Source of the DNA: a bacterium
GTDB taxonomy: Bacteria; 4484-113; JAFGCY01
Length of the DNA stretch: 64,000 nucleotides
Assembly: GCA_020440605.1 (NCBI GenBank)
Contig: JAGRNT010000016.1
Location: forward strand, 1 to 64,000
Direction of reading: 5' to 3'
The first letter of the stretch is position 1. The number at the start of each line of letters is the position of its first letter. Below, one piece after another: positions 53,950 through 62,014 of this stretch. The notes under the pieces were generated by a model. That model ran no database searches. It had not been told where the DNA came from and saw only the letters and a program-made list of their open reading frames with translations. The translations under genes and the position numbers were made by a program.

Positions 53950-54876
53950 TCAGGCTTCGCCACCCAGCGAATTCATGTCCTTCTCATCAGGCGTGCTGTC
54001 ATCCGGGATGTAGTCCGGCCCCGGATCCTCGGAGGCCACGACATCGCCCTCGGCGGCCTCCTGCCCGGCGCGCACGCGCTCCAGCTCGTCCAGCAGTTCG
54101 CGTTCCCGGCGCGCAAGCGCATCCCGGTCCTCCGCCTCACTTGCCAGATTCTCCAGCGAGGTGCTGCGCGCCCGCACCAGCAGGTAGCCGTCCTGCATCT
54201 CCAGTCTGTCAACCTCGATGGCGACGCGGAACTGTCCGAGGTCGACGATCGGCGTGAGCGCGCTGAAGGCGGCCTTGAGCTCCTTCACGCCGATATCGGC
54301 ACCGCCGAGCTGCAGTTCATCGACCTCCAGCCGCAGGCGCGTGCTGCCGTCGGCGACGATCCGCCCCCGGGCCCCGATCCGCACTTCGGCGAAGGCCATG
54401 TCGAAGATCCCGTCGATGCTGACGCTGCCGTCCTCGAGTGTGATCTCCACATCGCGCATGCCCTTCTTCGCCAGTTCACTGCCCCAGCGCTCGCGCAGGG
54501 CATCCTCACTGACCTTCAGTTCGAGGTCGCCGCTCTGCACGTCGCGCAGCCCCGCGTTGCCACTGAGCAGCACGGAGACGGGATCGAAGCTGATCCCGCG
54601 GGCGCGGAAGCGCAGGTCGGACACGATCATGCCGTCCAGCTTGGCCTCGGGGCTGTCAACATAGAAGCTGTCAACCTGGCCCTCGAGCGTGTCGAGCAGG
54701 CTGCCGCGGCCGATGCGCACGGTGCTGCTCGGCGGCAGCAGGAACTCGCGGCGCACGCTGTCGGCGAGTTCGCCCTCGATGCGCGGCAGCAGCCACCAGT
54801 TGAGGGCCAGCACCGCCACGAGCGCGAGCACCACCAGCGCGAGCACGGTGTTGGCGAGTCTCTGGATGCAGCCCAT
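53950..54876 (-). CDS. LmeA-like (DUF2993) membrane-anchored lipid-binding protein
   Basis: Protein of 308 residues with an N-terminal membrane anchor (ANTVLALVVLALVAVLALNW). Residues about 40-240 resemble DUF2993/LmeA (GQVDSFYVDSPEAKLDGMIV, VSDLRFRARGISFDPVSVLL, LRLEVDELQLGG), a fold that binds phospholipids in the cell envelope. The tail is a charged coiled-coil segment (RRERELLDELERVRAG) ending in an acidic stretch. The start is 2 nt after the stop of the lipoprotein gene upstream, so translation is coupled. Confidence 0.72.
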   Translation of the reverse strand: MGCIQRLANTVLALVVLALVAVLALNWWLLPRIEGELADSVRREFLLPPSSTVRIGRGSLLDTLEGQVDSFYVDSPEAKLDGMIVSDLRFRARGISFDPVSVLLSGNAGLRDVQSGDLELKVSEDALRERWGSELAKKGMRDVEITLEDGSVSIDGIFDMAFAEVRIGARGRIVADGSTRLRLEVDELQLGGADIGVKELKAAFSALTPIVDLGQFRVAIEVDRLEMQDGYLLVRARSTSLENLASEAEDRDALARRERELLDELERVRAGQEAAEGDVVASEDPGPDYIPDDSTPDEKDMNSLGGEA

Positions 54877-54878
54877 GC

Positions 54879-56732
54879 CTAGCTGACGCTGATCTGCCAG
54901 TTGTCGATGTCCGCCTCAGGGATCGAGAACACGTTGGTGTTGGCCTGGGGGTTGATCTGCTCGTCGGTGTAGAAGTCCACTTCGAGTTCCACCGCGATCG
55001 GGGTGAGGAGCTGGTCCAGCACCTCGCCGTCCTGGTTCACGTTGTCAATCAGGTTGATGCCGCGGTCGCAGGTGAAGAACTGCACGGTGAAGTTCTCCGG
55101 GCGCTGCTCCGCGAGGTCGTAGAACACGTTGGGGTCGATCAGGAGCTGGAACTGGTTGTTGGCAAAGCGCCCGTCCACGTACCAGGGGTAGACCTGGCTG
55201 AGGATGTCCGGCAGGGTGTCGGTCCAGTAGCGCTCGGCGGTGGTGTAGTTGTTCTTGCCGAGCCCGTAGAAGATCGAGATCGAGCTGCCGCCGTCGTCCA
55301 GTGAGGTATGCGGCACGATCAGCTCCTCGCGGCTGAGGTCGTCAACATCCGCAACCTCGATGCGCGTGGGCTGCAGGCCGGTGAGATAGGTGATCGTGTC
55401 ATTGACCCAGGCGAACTCCGTCACCACGCTGTCCGGATCCGGCGTGATGCGCCCGCCCTCCTGGATGAACAGCGACTGGTCGAGGTTGTCAGGATCACCG
55501 GTCACGAGCACGATGTCGGTGTCGTTGTCATTGCCGGTCTCATGCGAGATGCAGTAGGTGGGCACGTTGCTGCCCGTGCCGAAGGCCACGGGGCTGTCCG
55601 GCAGCAGGCCATCCACGTCCGTGACCCAGGCCCCGGCAGCGCCTGATCCGTCCGGGTTCTGCCAGCAGGCCAGCACCGCCTCGCGCGAGAGGTAGCCGTT
55701 GCCGATGTCGGCGCTGAAGCAGCGTCCGGGCACGCTGAGCTGCGCCCGCTCCGTGAGGCTGCCGTCGGTGGCGACGTCCAGCACGCGTACCCCGCCGGTC
55801 GTGGCATCCAGCAGCTCCTCGGCCACGGCCAGGCTGTCCACGCCCGTCTCGAGCTGGCCGGCCTGCAGGCTGAGCGCCGTGTCGTCAACCGTGAAGGGCG
55901 CGCTGGCGGTGAAGGTTCCGTCGGCATTGCCGAGCAGCACCGTCACCTGGCGCACCCCGCCGCTCTCGCCGATCAGCGCGATGTCGCCGATGGCGTCGTT
56001 GTTGAATTCGTCCATGATGCTGTCAATCAGCACGTCGATCCCGAGCGGCTGGTCCGTGAGCGCGGCGAACTCGGCGTTGCCATTGCCCTGCAGCACGCGC
56101 AGGAAGGGCGCGGTCGCGGTGTTGCCGGCATCCAGCACCACCACGTCGCGGTTGCCATCGGCGTCGAAGTCGTAGTTGTGGCAGCGCCAGGGGCGCACGC
56201 CCGTGCTGATGTCGCGCACCGGCTCGAAGTAGACCGGCTCGAGCAGGTTGTCCTGCACGGCGATGCTCTGCACGATCTGCGTCACACCGTCCTCGGCGCA
56301 GGCCACCACGATGTCGCCGAAGTTGTTGCCATCGGCGTCGAAGGTCGTGGTGCAGACCGGGCCGTCGCCGGTGCCGATCACGGTCGGGCCCGCGGGCATC
56401 TGTTTCGTGAGCAGCTGCACGCCGCCGCTTTCGGGATGGAAGCCGACGTACAGCTCCCAGTTCAGGGCGCGCAGCTCGTTGTTGAGCTCATCCAGCGGGC
56501 GGTCCACGGCATTCGTGCTGGGGGCCTTGCTGAAGTTGAAGACGGTGTAGTACCAGTAGTCAGGGCTGAACTGGTTGCCGCGCACGCTCCAGATGATGCT
56601 CACCTCATCCGGGTAGGGCACGATGTCCAGCCCGGTGTTGGCATCATGGGCGCAGCCGCCGGCGCAGAGCGCGATGACGAGGGCCACGAGCGCGAGGCCG
56701 CGGGACACCGGTGTTATGCAGATGCGGGGCAT
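54879..56732 (-). CDS. VCBS/FG-GAP-type lipoprotein
   Basis: Lipoprotein of 617 residues with lipobox ALCAGGCAHD. The centre is made of FG-GAP/VCBS-like repeats in which an Asp-rich loop alternates with short strands: TTFDADGNNFGDIVVACAED, NYDFDADGNRDVVVLDAG, FNNDAIGDIALIGESGGVRQ and EVADVDDLSREELIVPHT. Such repeats form calcium-binding propellers. The C-terminus is a separate beta region. A TATAAT box lies 9 nt before the ATG at 56732; an earlier in-frame start is on the wrong side of that box. First gene of the envelope operon. Confidence 0.72.
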   Translation of the reverse strand: MPRICITPVSRGLALVALVIALCAGGCAHDANTGLDIVPYPDEVSIIWSVRGNQFSPDYWYYTVFNFSKAPSTNAVDRPLDELNNELRALNWELYVGFHPESGGVQLLTKQMPAGPTVIGTGDGPVCTTTFDADGNNFGDIVVACAEDGVTQIVQSIAVQDNLLEPVYFEPVRDISTGVRPWRCHNYDFDADGNRDVVVLDAGNTATAPFLRVLQGNGNAEFAALTDQPLGIDVLIDSIMDEFNNDAIGDIALIGESGGVRQVTVLLGNADGTFTASAPFTVDDTALSLQAGQLETGVDSLAVAEELLDATTGGVRVLDVATDGSLTERAQLSVPGRCFSADIGNGYLSREAVLACWQNPDGSGAAGAWVTDVDGLLPDSPVAFGTGSNVPTYCISHETGNDNDTDIVLVTGDPDNLDQSLFIQEGGRITPDPDSVVTEFAWVNDTITYLTGLQPTRIEVADVDDLSREELIVPHTSLDDGGSSISIFYGLGKNNYTTAERYWTDTLPDILSQVYPWYVDGRFANNQFQLLIDPNVFYDLAEQRPENFTVQFFTCDRGINLIDNVNQDGEVLDQLLTPIAVELEVDFYTDEQINPQANTNVFSIPEADIDNWQISVS

Positions 56733-56741
56733 GCTGCGACT

Positions 56742-56747
56742 ATTATA
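56742..56747 (-). promoter_or_regulatory. -10 box of the four-gene envelope operon
   Basis: Reverse-strand TATAAT, 9 nt before the ATG at 56732; nearly leaderless. It lies in the divergent gap shared with the recombinase gene. Confidence 0.5.
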
Positions 56748-56800
56748 GTGATGGCCATACCTCATATATATGCAGAGAGTGCATCGGGCAGGTCTGTTCA

Positions 56801-57985
56801 ATGTTAAACACGCAGCAGCCGGGGGATGGCGGGAGCCGGATGGGCTTTCCGGACTGGCTTACGCGGGTCTGCGGGCGCAGCCGGGCCACGGCCGAGGCCT
56901 ATGCACGGGATACGGCGGCCTACATGGACTGGGCCGCGGGCCAGGGGCTGACGGCCGCGCAGGCCCTGAACCGGGCGCAGCTCGGGCTGTACCTGATGGA
57001 GCGCATGCAGCCGAAGCGGCGCTGGGCCGGGGAGGAGCGGCAGCTCGGGGCCAGGAGCGCGGCGCGCGTGGTCTCGGCGCTGAGGATCTACCAGAGCTGG
57101 CTGCGCTTCAACGGCGAGCTGGAGGGGGCCGAGGGCTTTGACCCGGAGCCGCCGAAGTACAGCCGCCGGCTGCCGGACTACCACAACACGGATGAAATGC
57201 AGGCGCTCGTCTGCGCCTGGGAGGGGGAACGCGGGCCGCTGGCGCTGCGCAACAGCGCGATGCTGCACCTGCTGTATGCGACGGGGATCCGCGCGAGTGA
57301 GCTATGCGGGCTGAACCTCGGCGATGTGGAGCCGCGCGCGCGGCTGCTGCGGGTGCGGGGCAAGGGAAACCGCGAGCGGGTCGTGCCGTATGGCGCACGG
57401 GCGGCGGAGGCACTGGAGCGCTGGCTGGAGCTGCGACACCTGCTGTCGCACAACGGGCCGGACAGGCAGGAGGCAGAAGGCAGAAGGCAGGGGGATCAGG
57501 GACCGGAGGGGAGCTCAGACTTCAGTCTGACAACAGGGGGCAGGGGGCCCGCTAGCAGCGGCTTCCAGTCGCCGGTGAGCAATGAGCGAGGAGCAATGAG
57601 CAATGAGCCCGGCGCTACAGCTCGGCCAGGGCACTCGGCACTGAACCCTGATCCCTCCACTGGTCCCGGGTCCCCGGTCCCCGGTCCCTCCGACAGGCCG
57701 GCGGATGCCCTGTTCCTCAATCACCGTGGCGGACGGCTGACGCGCCGCGGCCTGCATGACGTGGTGGACCGCTCCGCGCTCAGGGCCGGGATCGTGAAGT
57801 CGGTCTCCACGCACAAGCTGCGCCATGCCTGCGCCACGCATCTGCTGGAGGGCGGGGCGGACGTGCGCCTCGTGCAGGAACTGCTGGGCCACCAGTCACT
57901 GGCTACCACCCAGGTCTATACGGCGGTCACCCGCACCCAGCTCCTCGACGCCTTCGACAGGGCACATCCACGGGCGAAGAAGTAG
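56801..57985 (+). CDS. Tyrosine recombinase (XerC/XerD type) with repeat-derived insert
   Basis: Site-specific recombinase of 394 residues. The core-binding domain is at about 10-110. The catalytic domain has Arg in LLYATGIRASELCGLNL (about 163), Lys in RVRGKGNRERVVPYG (about 189), HKLRHACATHLLEGG (about 338), the His of QELLGHQSLATTQVYT (about 363) and the Tyr (about 373), so it looks active. Normal XerC/D proteins have about 300 residues. The excess is a block at about 222-300, inserted in the loop before DALFLNHRGGRLTRRG, whose DNA consists of the intergenic repeats. It may be the chromosomal dimer-resolution enzyme; no dif-like site was found. Confidence 0.85.
   Translation: MLNTQQPGDGGSRMGFPDWLTRVCGRSRATAEAYARDTAAYMDWAAGQGLTAAQALNRAQLGLYLMERMQPKRRWAGEERQLGARSAARVVSALRIYQSWLRFNGELEGAEGFDPEPPKYSRRLPDYHNTDEMQALVCAWEGERGPLALRNSAMLHLLYATGIRASELCGLNLGDVEPRARLLRVRGKGNRERVVPYGARAAEALERWLELRHLLSHNGPDRQEAEGRRQGDQGPEGSSDFSLTTGGRGPASSGFQSPVSNERGAMSNEPGATARPGHSALNPDPSTGPGSPVPGPSDRPADALFLNHRGGRLTRRGLHDVVDRSALRAGIVKSVSTHKLRHACATHLLEGGADVRLVQELLGHQSLATTQVYTAVTRTQLLDAFDRAHPRAKK
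57462..57702 (+). repeat. Intergenic-type repeats inside the recombinase gene
   Basis: In order: AGGCAGA/AGGCAGG 7-mers, a GGGATCAGGGACCGGAG stretch, a GGAGCTCAGACTTCAGTCTG palindrome, an AGCGGCTTCCAGTCGCCGG unit, GAGCAAT 7-mers (about 57577-57610), and GGTCCCG/GGTCCCC 7-mers (about 57660-57690). All are families otherwise seen between genes. The frame stays open. Confidence 0.8.
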
Positions 57986-57991
57986 TGGGGA

Positions 57992-58696
57992 TTAGGGGCT
58001 ATTTATAATCTCTATCAACATTGCAATCGTCATGTCTTTTCTACGGTGCAGCATTCTATGGCAATTGGCACAGACAATTGCAAGATCATTTAAAGTTGTT
58101 TCGCGCTCCTGACTTAGCTCTCCAAGGGGGACTATATGATGACACTCTGCAAAATGCTTACCAATGGTCCCATAGTAGTTTTCGAAATCAAATCCGCAGA
58201 CTTCGCATGCAAGAGCATTCGTCCTTTTCAGGGTATCTTTCTTTTTATTTAGAGATAGTTTTGCATTTCTTTCTATTCGAGAATGTGTTACCTGTTGTCT
58301 GCCACCTTCAATTGCAGAAGCAATCGTAGCGTCAATATTCTTTTCTACATCGTCATAGTCAAACACTGGACTATCATAGATAAGGGATGCGCATTTAAAT
58401 AGCCTTGCAGTGTCATTTTCAAACTCCATGAAAATGGCTTCAGTGAGTCTCCCACCATTGTCTCTGCTGTTAATTGGATGATTTGGGTCTAGTGAAGCAT
58501 AGTTCAGAAGTTTATTGTAAACACCGCTTGGGTTTCTAAAATTGTCCGGTCTAATATCAATAGGATAAATGTTCAGATTTATTAGATGTTGACTAAGATC
58601 ATGCACTCGTTGATCTGAGAGCAAAATGTGGTCAGTTTTGTAATACAAATCTAGTGCGAGAATTAATTCTGGCCTTGTCCAATCTACCTTTCTCAT
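57992..58696 (-). CDS. AT-rich HNH endonuclease (McrA-like)
   Basis: Predicted nuclease of 234 residues. The C-terminal HNH domain has ACEVCGFDFENYYG, FAECHHIVPLGELSQ and LAIVCANCHRMLHRR, with both zinc CxxC pairs and the HH catalytic pair. The N-terminus starts WTRPELILALDLYYKTDH, a motif of HNH proteins related to modification-dependent restriction enzymes. The gene is markedly AT-richer than the surroundings, so it was probably acquired. A TTGGAG site lies before the ATG. A perfect palindrome TGAATATATATTCA lies about 65 nt upstream. It converges on the recombinase gene, 6 nt apart. A defence role is inferred. Confidence 0.8.
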   Translation of the reverse strand: MRKVDWTRPELILALDLYYKTDHILLSDQRVHDLSQHLINLNIYPIDIRPDNFRNPSGVYNKLLNYASLDPNHPINSRDNGGRLTEAIFMEFENDTARLFKCASLIYDSPVFDYDDVEKNIDATIASAIEGGRQQVTHSRIERNAKLSLNKKKDTLKRTNALACEVCGFDFENYYGTIGKHFAECHHIVPLGELSQERETTLNDLAIVCANCHRMLHRRKDMTIAMLIEIINSP

Positions 58697-58759
58697 CGTT
58701 TCTCCAAGCCACTAGTCAATGACAATCAAAGATTCAAGGTGATATTGTTTTGACTTACT

Positions 58760-58773
58760 GAATATATATTCAT
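58760..58773. promoter_or_regulatory. Palindrome upstream of the HNH gene
   Basis: Perfect 14-bp inverted repeat TGAATATATATTCA, about 65 nt before the HNH start and 90 nt before the divergent small gene. It may be an operator or part of an AT-rich promoter. Confidence 0.35.
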
Positions 58774-58859
58774 ACTGGCAAAGTGTCAATCCCAGGCTAA
58801 GCTGTCAGGCAGGACAGACTGCTGCCGCGTGTTGCCAAGCAGGGGCAGCGAGGAGGCCT

Positions 58860-59090
58860 ATGGTGGAGAAGATTTACGAGTTGCGGCTGAAGGCCGTGGA
58901 TGTGTACCAGTTGCTGGATGCCTTGGATACGCGGGCGGAATGCTACGAGAAGACGGCGCTGTATCTGGATGAAGGGGTGCTGGACGAGCCCTTCATCATC
59001 GAGGAAGTGACCGACGCCGGGGAGGCCCGGGGGATTGCCGAGCACTTTCGCGCTGTGCAGGCGGAGATTCAGCGGCAGATAGCGGAGTAG
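58860..59090 (+). CDS. Small acidic protein of unknown function
   Basis: Acidic helical protein of 76 residues; no family recognised and no signal peptide. It reads KIYELRLKAVDVYQLLDALD near the start and ends in a helix HFRAVQAEIQRQIAE. AGGAGG lies 3 nt before the ATG and 6 nt before the next codon GTG, which may be the real start. It resembles small regulatory or antitoxin-size proteins, but nothing specific supports that. Confidence 0.55.
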   Translation: MVEKIYELRLKAVDVYQLLDALDTRAECYEKTALYLDEGVLDEPFIIEEVTDAGEARGIAEHFRAVQAEIQRQIAE

Positions 59091-59572
59091 TCAGTGGTCG
59101 GTGGTCAGGCGACCGCAGGCCGCAAAACGTAGATTCCCGGCAGCCGGGCATCCGGGGCGGGGGGATCAGGCCGCAGGCCTGATCGCCACGGGTGGGGATG
59201 TCGATTTGGCCGGCTGCCGCTTGGTGGGGGGGTGAAAAGAACACGCAGGAAGATCAGGCGACAGCATGTCGCCGCTAAGTGCGTCATTGCCAGGCTTGCG
59301 CCAGACCGGCGAGTACTTGCACGAGGCGGCAGGAGAAAGGAGTGTGGCTCCTGAGAGCCACAGGGCCATGTCGGTCTCAGACCGACACACCGTTAATGCG
59401 CCAGACCTCCGTTGTCATCCTGACGGATGACCTCCTTGTCAGCTTTACAGCTGACCTCCGATTGCCCGGTTGGCACCGGGCCTCCCCGCCAGACCTCCAT
59501 TCAGCGCGACCCGGATGCGCGGATGCGCAGCCGCAGCGCCAGACCGGCGAGTGCTTGCACGAGGCGGAAGAT
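59091..59572. repeat. Intergenic repeat mosaic
   Basis: No gene. TCAGTGGTCGGTGGTCAGG right after the small gene; GATCAGGCCGCAGGCCTGATC palindrome (about 59163-59185); GTGGCTCCTGAGAGCCAC and TGTCGGTCTCAGACCGACA palindromes (about 59342-59390); two inverted units GTTGTCATCCTGACGGATGA (about 59411) and CTTGTCAGCTTTACAGCTGA (about 59436); and a GCGCCAGACCGGCGAGT block found twice (about 59292 and 59538). Confidence 0.65.
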
Positions 59573-60994
59573 CTACAGGCTCGCTTCAAATGCGATCTGG
59601 GCCAATTCGCGGTCGACATTGCCGGAGATGCGCTTGCGCAGGGTGGCCAGCTTGTTCATGTACTGCGGGTCGCCCCAGGGACCGATGCCCCTTGCCGGCT
59701 CATGCAAGTCCCGCCTTGCGGGACCGCTCGAGCGCTGCGGCGCGAATTCAGCGCGCCGGGCCGCGCCGTCAGATGTGCTGTGGCCGGTTGCAGGTTGCTG
59801 GTTGCTAGTTGCAGGCTGCCTGCTGCCACCTGCCTGCTGCCTTTCCCCGTCCCAGTCATCCATGTTGATGATGCCGGAGTCGGGCTGTGCGGCTCGCGCC
59901 GCCGGACCAGCGCCCGGCTCGCGCCGGACCTCCGTTGCCCGGGATGTCCGGCTGCCGGAATCGTGCATCTGATGCTGATCCCCGATCCCCGGTCCCCGAT
60001 CCCCGGTCCCTGATCTTCGGTCCCCGATCCCCGGTCCCCGATCCCCGGTCCCTGATCTTCGGTCCCCGGTCCCCGGTCCCTGGTCCCGCAGACCGGACGG
60101 CAGTCCGGTCTGCAGCAGCCACCAGCTACTGCGGTCGTAGGCGCTGATCAGGGCCTGGCGGAGCAACTCATTCTGCCGCGCCTTCGGCAGCAGCTTCTCC
60201 AGCTCCGCCTCCTCCATGCCGTGGTCAGCCTGCTCCTTCTCCCAGAGCAGCGCATGCTCATAACCCGCCGCATCCGCCGCCGCCTCCGGCACGCCACTGC
60301 GCCGCAGGATGGCCTCGCCGAGCTGCCTGAGCGCCGCACGCCAGGCCTGATTGCCGCTGAGCGCCAGGCTGTCCACGAAGCGTCCGCCTCCCAAGAGCGC
60401 TGCCTCGGCAGCCGCCGGTCCCTCCACGCCGCGCGCGCTGAGCGCCGCACTGAGTTCCGCCGTGGCAAGCGGCGAAAGCGTGATCTTCTGCCCGCGGCTG
60501 TGGATCGTGGGCAGCAGCAGCTCCGGGCGGTCCGTGGTCAGCAGGAACACGGTCTGGGCCGGGGCCTCCTCGAAGAGCTTCAGCAGGCGGTTGCCGCTTT
60601 CCTCATTGAGGTGGTGGGCATTGTCGATCAGGAAGATCCGGTGGCTGAGCAGGTTCGGCTTGTAGAGCGCGGTGGCCAGCCCGCCGTGGTCCTCGTCGAG
60701 CTGCTTCACTGAGATGTCCTGGCCGCGCGGGCGCACCGTGACATATTCCGGCTGCTCCCCGGCGGCGATCGTGCGGCAGGCGTAGCAGTCCCCGCAGAAG
60801 GCGAGGGCCTCGCTGCCGCTGCGCGAGCCTGTGCAGCACAGGGCGCGGGCGATCAGCGTGGCGAGCGTGGTCTTGCCCAGTCCGCGCTGCCCGAGCAGCA
60901 GGAAGGTCCCGCTCAGCCGGCCACGCTCCACGTAGCGCGCGATCAGGGCGCGGGCGCGCTGCTGGCCGACAAACTCCGAGGCGGATGCGAGCAT
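59573..60994 (-). CDS. holB: DNA polymerase III delta-prime subunit with repeat-derived insert
   Basis: Clamp-loader subunit of 473 residues. The AAA core has Walker A LLLGQRGLGKTTLATL (about 32-47), zinc-site cysteines in CGDCYACRTIAAG (about 67-77) and IFLIDNAHHLNEESGNRLLK followed by FEEAPAQTVFLLTT. The helical domain follows to about 300. A block at about 300-430, made of Gly/Asp/Arg/Pro-rich and QQPATSNQQ-type low-complexity sequence, interrupts it, and the chain ends with a normal-looking helix LATLRKRISGNVDRELAQIA. HolB is usually 320-340 residues long. The ATG at 60994 begins the conserved region and has TATAAT 6 nt upstream. A DnaX-type paralog cannot be excluded. Confidence 0.82.
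   Translation of the reverse strand: MLASASEFVGQQRARALIARYVERGRLSGTFLLLGQRGLGKTTLATLIARALCCTGSRSGSEALAFCGDCYACRTIAAGEQPEYVTVRPRGQDISVKQLDEDHGGLATALYKPNLLSHRIFLIDNAHHLNEESGNRLLKLFEEAPAQTVFLLTTDRPELLLPTIHSRGQKITLSPLATAELSAALSARGVEGPAAAEAALLGGGRFVDSLALSGNQAWRAALRQLGEAILRRSGVPEAAADAAGYEHALLWEKEQADHGMEEAELEKLLPKARQNELLRQALISAYDRSSWWLLQTGLPSGLRDQGPGTGDRRSGTGDRGPGIGDRRSGTGDRGPGIGDQHQMHDSGSRTSRATEVRREPGAGPAARAAQPDSGIINMDDWDGERQQAGGSRQPATSNQQPATGHSTSDGAARRAEFAPQRSSGPARRDLHEPARGIGPWGDPQYMNKLATLRKRISGNVDRELAQIAFEASL
59735..60105 (-). repeat. Intergenic-type repeats inside holB
   Basis: On the + strand, CCGGTCC/CCGATCC/CTGATCT 7-mers run almost perfectly from about 59975 to 60090, and GGTTGCT/AGTTGCA/TGCTGCC 7-mers from about 59783 to 59845. 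Both are open in the holB frame on the reverse strand. The segment between also has GC-rich palindromes. Confidence 0.8.
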
Positions 60995-61000
60995 GCAGGG

Positions 61001-61006
61001 ATTATA
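61001..61006 (-). promoter_or_regulatory. -10 box of holB
   Basis: Reverse-strand TATAAT, 6 nt before the ATG at 60994. It is embedded in ACATAGGGTGTAG-type repeats, so no normal -35 exists. Confidence 0.55.
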
Positions 61007-61254
61007 GGACTTAGGAACTGGGACATAGGGTGTAGCAGGCGAGGAGTTAGGATCTGGGACATAGGGTGTAGCAGACGAGGAGCAGGTGACAGGGTAAAGA
61101 TATCCAGAATTCGGGATCTGGATCAGGAGGCGCAGCTTTCCGGGCAGGAGTGAGGGCGGCTTCGTGACACGAAGTGTCACCAGCATATTCCGGTCGAGCG
61201 CAGCTCGACTCCCAACATCCCTACGCCCTACACCCGAGATCCTATATCCTAATT
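61007..61254. repeat. GGGTGTAG-type repeats
   Basis: A block GGGACATAGGGTGTAGCAG occurs twice (about 61020 and 61058). Further on are GTGACACGAAGTGTCAC (about 61163-61180), GTCGAGCGCAGCTCGAC (about 61193-61210) and a CTACGCCCTACACCCGAGAT stretch (about 61220). No gene. Confidence 0.55.
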
Positions 61255-61285
61255 TTGAGATTTTTTTCAATTTTCACGGTATAAT
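61255..61285 (+). promoter_or_regulatory. Promoter of the RRM protein gene
   Basis: TTGAGA (61255-61260) and TATAAT (61280-61285), spacer 19 bp, in an AT-rich tract with TTTTTTT. It leaves an untranslated leader of about 130 nt before the ATG, much longer than most leaders here and reminiscent of cold-shock mRNAs. Confidence 0.5.
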
Positions 61286-61422
61286 CGCCCCAGATGTCGC
61301 CGCTCGCGGCCACAAGCATGAGACAAGCCATTTGGCATCCGCTAGTTCACAAACTGCCTGACCCGAATTGCTGATCCAAGCTCCGTGTACATCGAACCCA
61401 TAGTTTTTCTGGAGATTCAGCG

Positions 61423-61755
61423 ATGAATATCTACGTTGGAAACCTCGACTTCAACACCAGCGAATCTGAGCTGCGTGAGACCTTCGCCGCCTTCGGCAAT
61501 GTGGACAGCTGCCGCATCATCACCGACAAGATGACCGGCCGTCCCAAGGGCTTCGGCTTCGTCGAGATGGATGATGAGGGTGGTCGCGCCGCGATCGCCG
61601 CTCTGGACGGCAAGCAGCTTGGCAGCCGCACGATCAAGGTGAACGAGAGCCAGCCCCGCGAGGATCGCGGCGGCGGTGGTGGCCGTGGCGGCCGCGGTGG
61701 CGGTGGCTACGGCGGTGGCGGCGGTTACGGTGGTGGTGGCGGCGGCCGCTGGTAA
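61423..61755 (+). CDS. Glycine-rich RRM RNA-binding protein
   Basis: RNA-binding protein of 110 residues. One RRM domain (1-80) with RNP2 IYVGNL (3-8) and RNP1 KGFGFVEM (42-49). The tail (about 83-110) is almost only Gly with Arg and Tyr, as in cyanobacterial cold-induced Rbp proteins and plant GRPs. It probably binds single-stranded RNA, perhaps as an RNA chaperone. GGAG lies 8 nt before the ATG. The long leader may carry temperature or feedback control, which is inference. It has its own terminator. Confidence 0.92.
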   Translation: MNIYVGNLDFNTSESELRETFAAFGNVDSCRIITDKMTGRPKGFGFVEMDDEGGRAAIAALDGKQLGSRTIKVNESQPREDRGGGGGRGGRGGGGYGGGGGYGGGGGGRW

Positions 61756-61801
61756 ACCGGCAGCCTGGCCGGCATCTGCCGGACACAACCAAGGAATCAT
61801 C

Positions 61802-61830
61802 AGGGCGGGGGAAACCCCGCCCTTTTTGTT
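61802..61830 (+). terminator. Intrinsic terminator of the RRM gene
   Basis: AGGGCGGGG, GAAA loop, CCCCGCCCT, then TTTTGTT. A stable GNRA-capped stem right after the gene. Confidence 0.9.
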
Positions 61831-62002
61831 AGGTTGTAGGACATAGGTTGTAGGGCGTAGGGGATGTGTCGAGCTTCGCTCGACCAGATTATTCATGGTG
61901 ACGCGAAGCGTCACACCAGCCCTAGAACCTACAACCTAGCTCCTAGAACCTTCCCTACACCCTACAACCTAGCTCCTGGAACCTTCCCTACACCCCAGCT
62001 CC
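61831..62002. repeat. GGTTGTA heptamers and small palindromes
   Basis: GGTTGTA/GGACATA 7-mers (about 61832-61865), GTCGAGCTTCGCTCGAC (about 61868), GTGACGCGAAGCGTCAC (about 61899), then inverted CTACAACCTAGCTCCTAGAA units (about 61928-62000). Confidence 0.65.
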
Positions 62003-62008
62003 TATAAT
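62003..62008 (+). promoter_or_regulatory. -10 box of the MBL-fold gene
   Basis: TATAAT, 6 nt before the ATG at 62015; predicted leaderless. It directly follows the CCCAGCTCC repeat, which occupies the -35 position. Confidence 0.6.
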
Positions 62009-62014
62009 CCTCAT

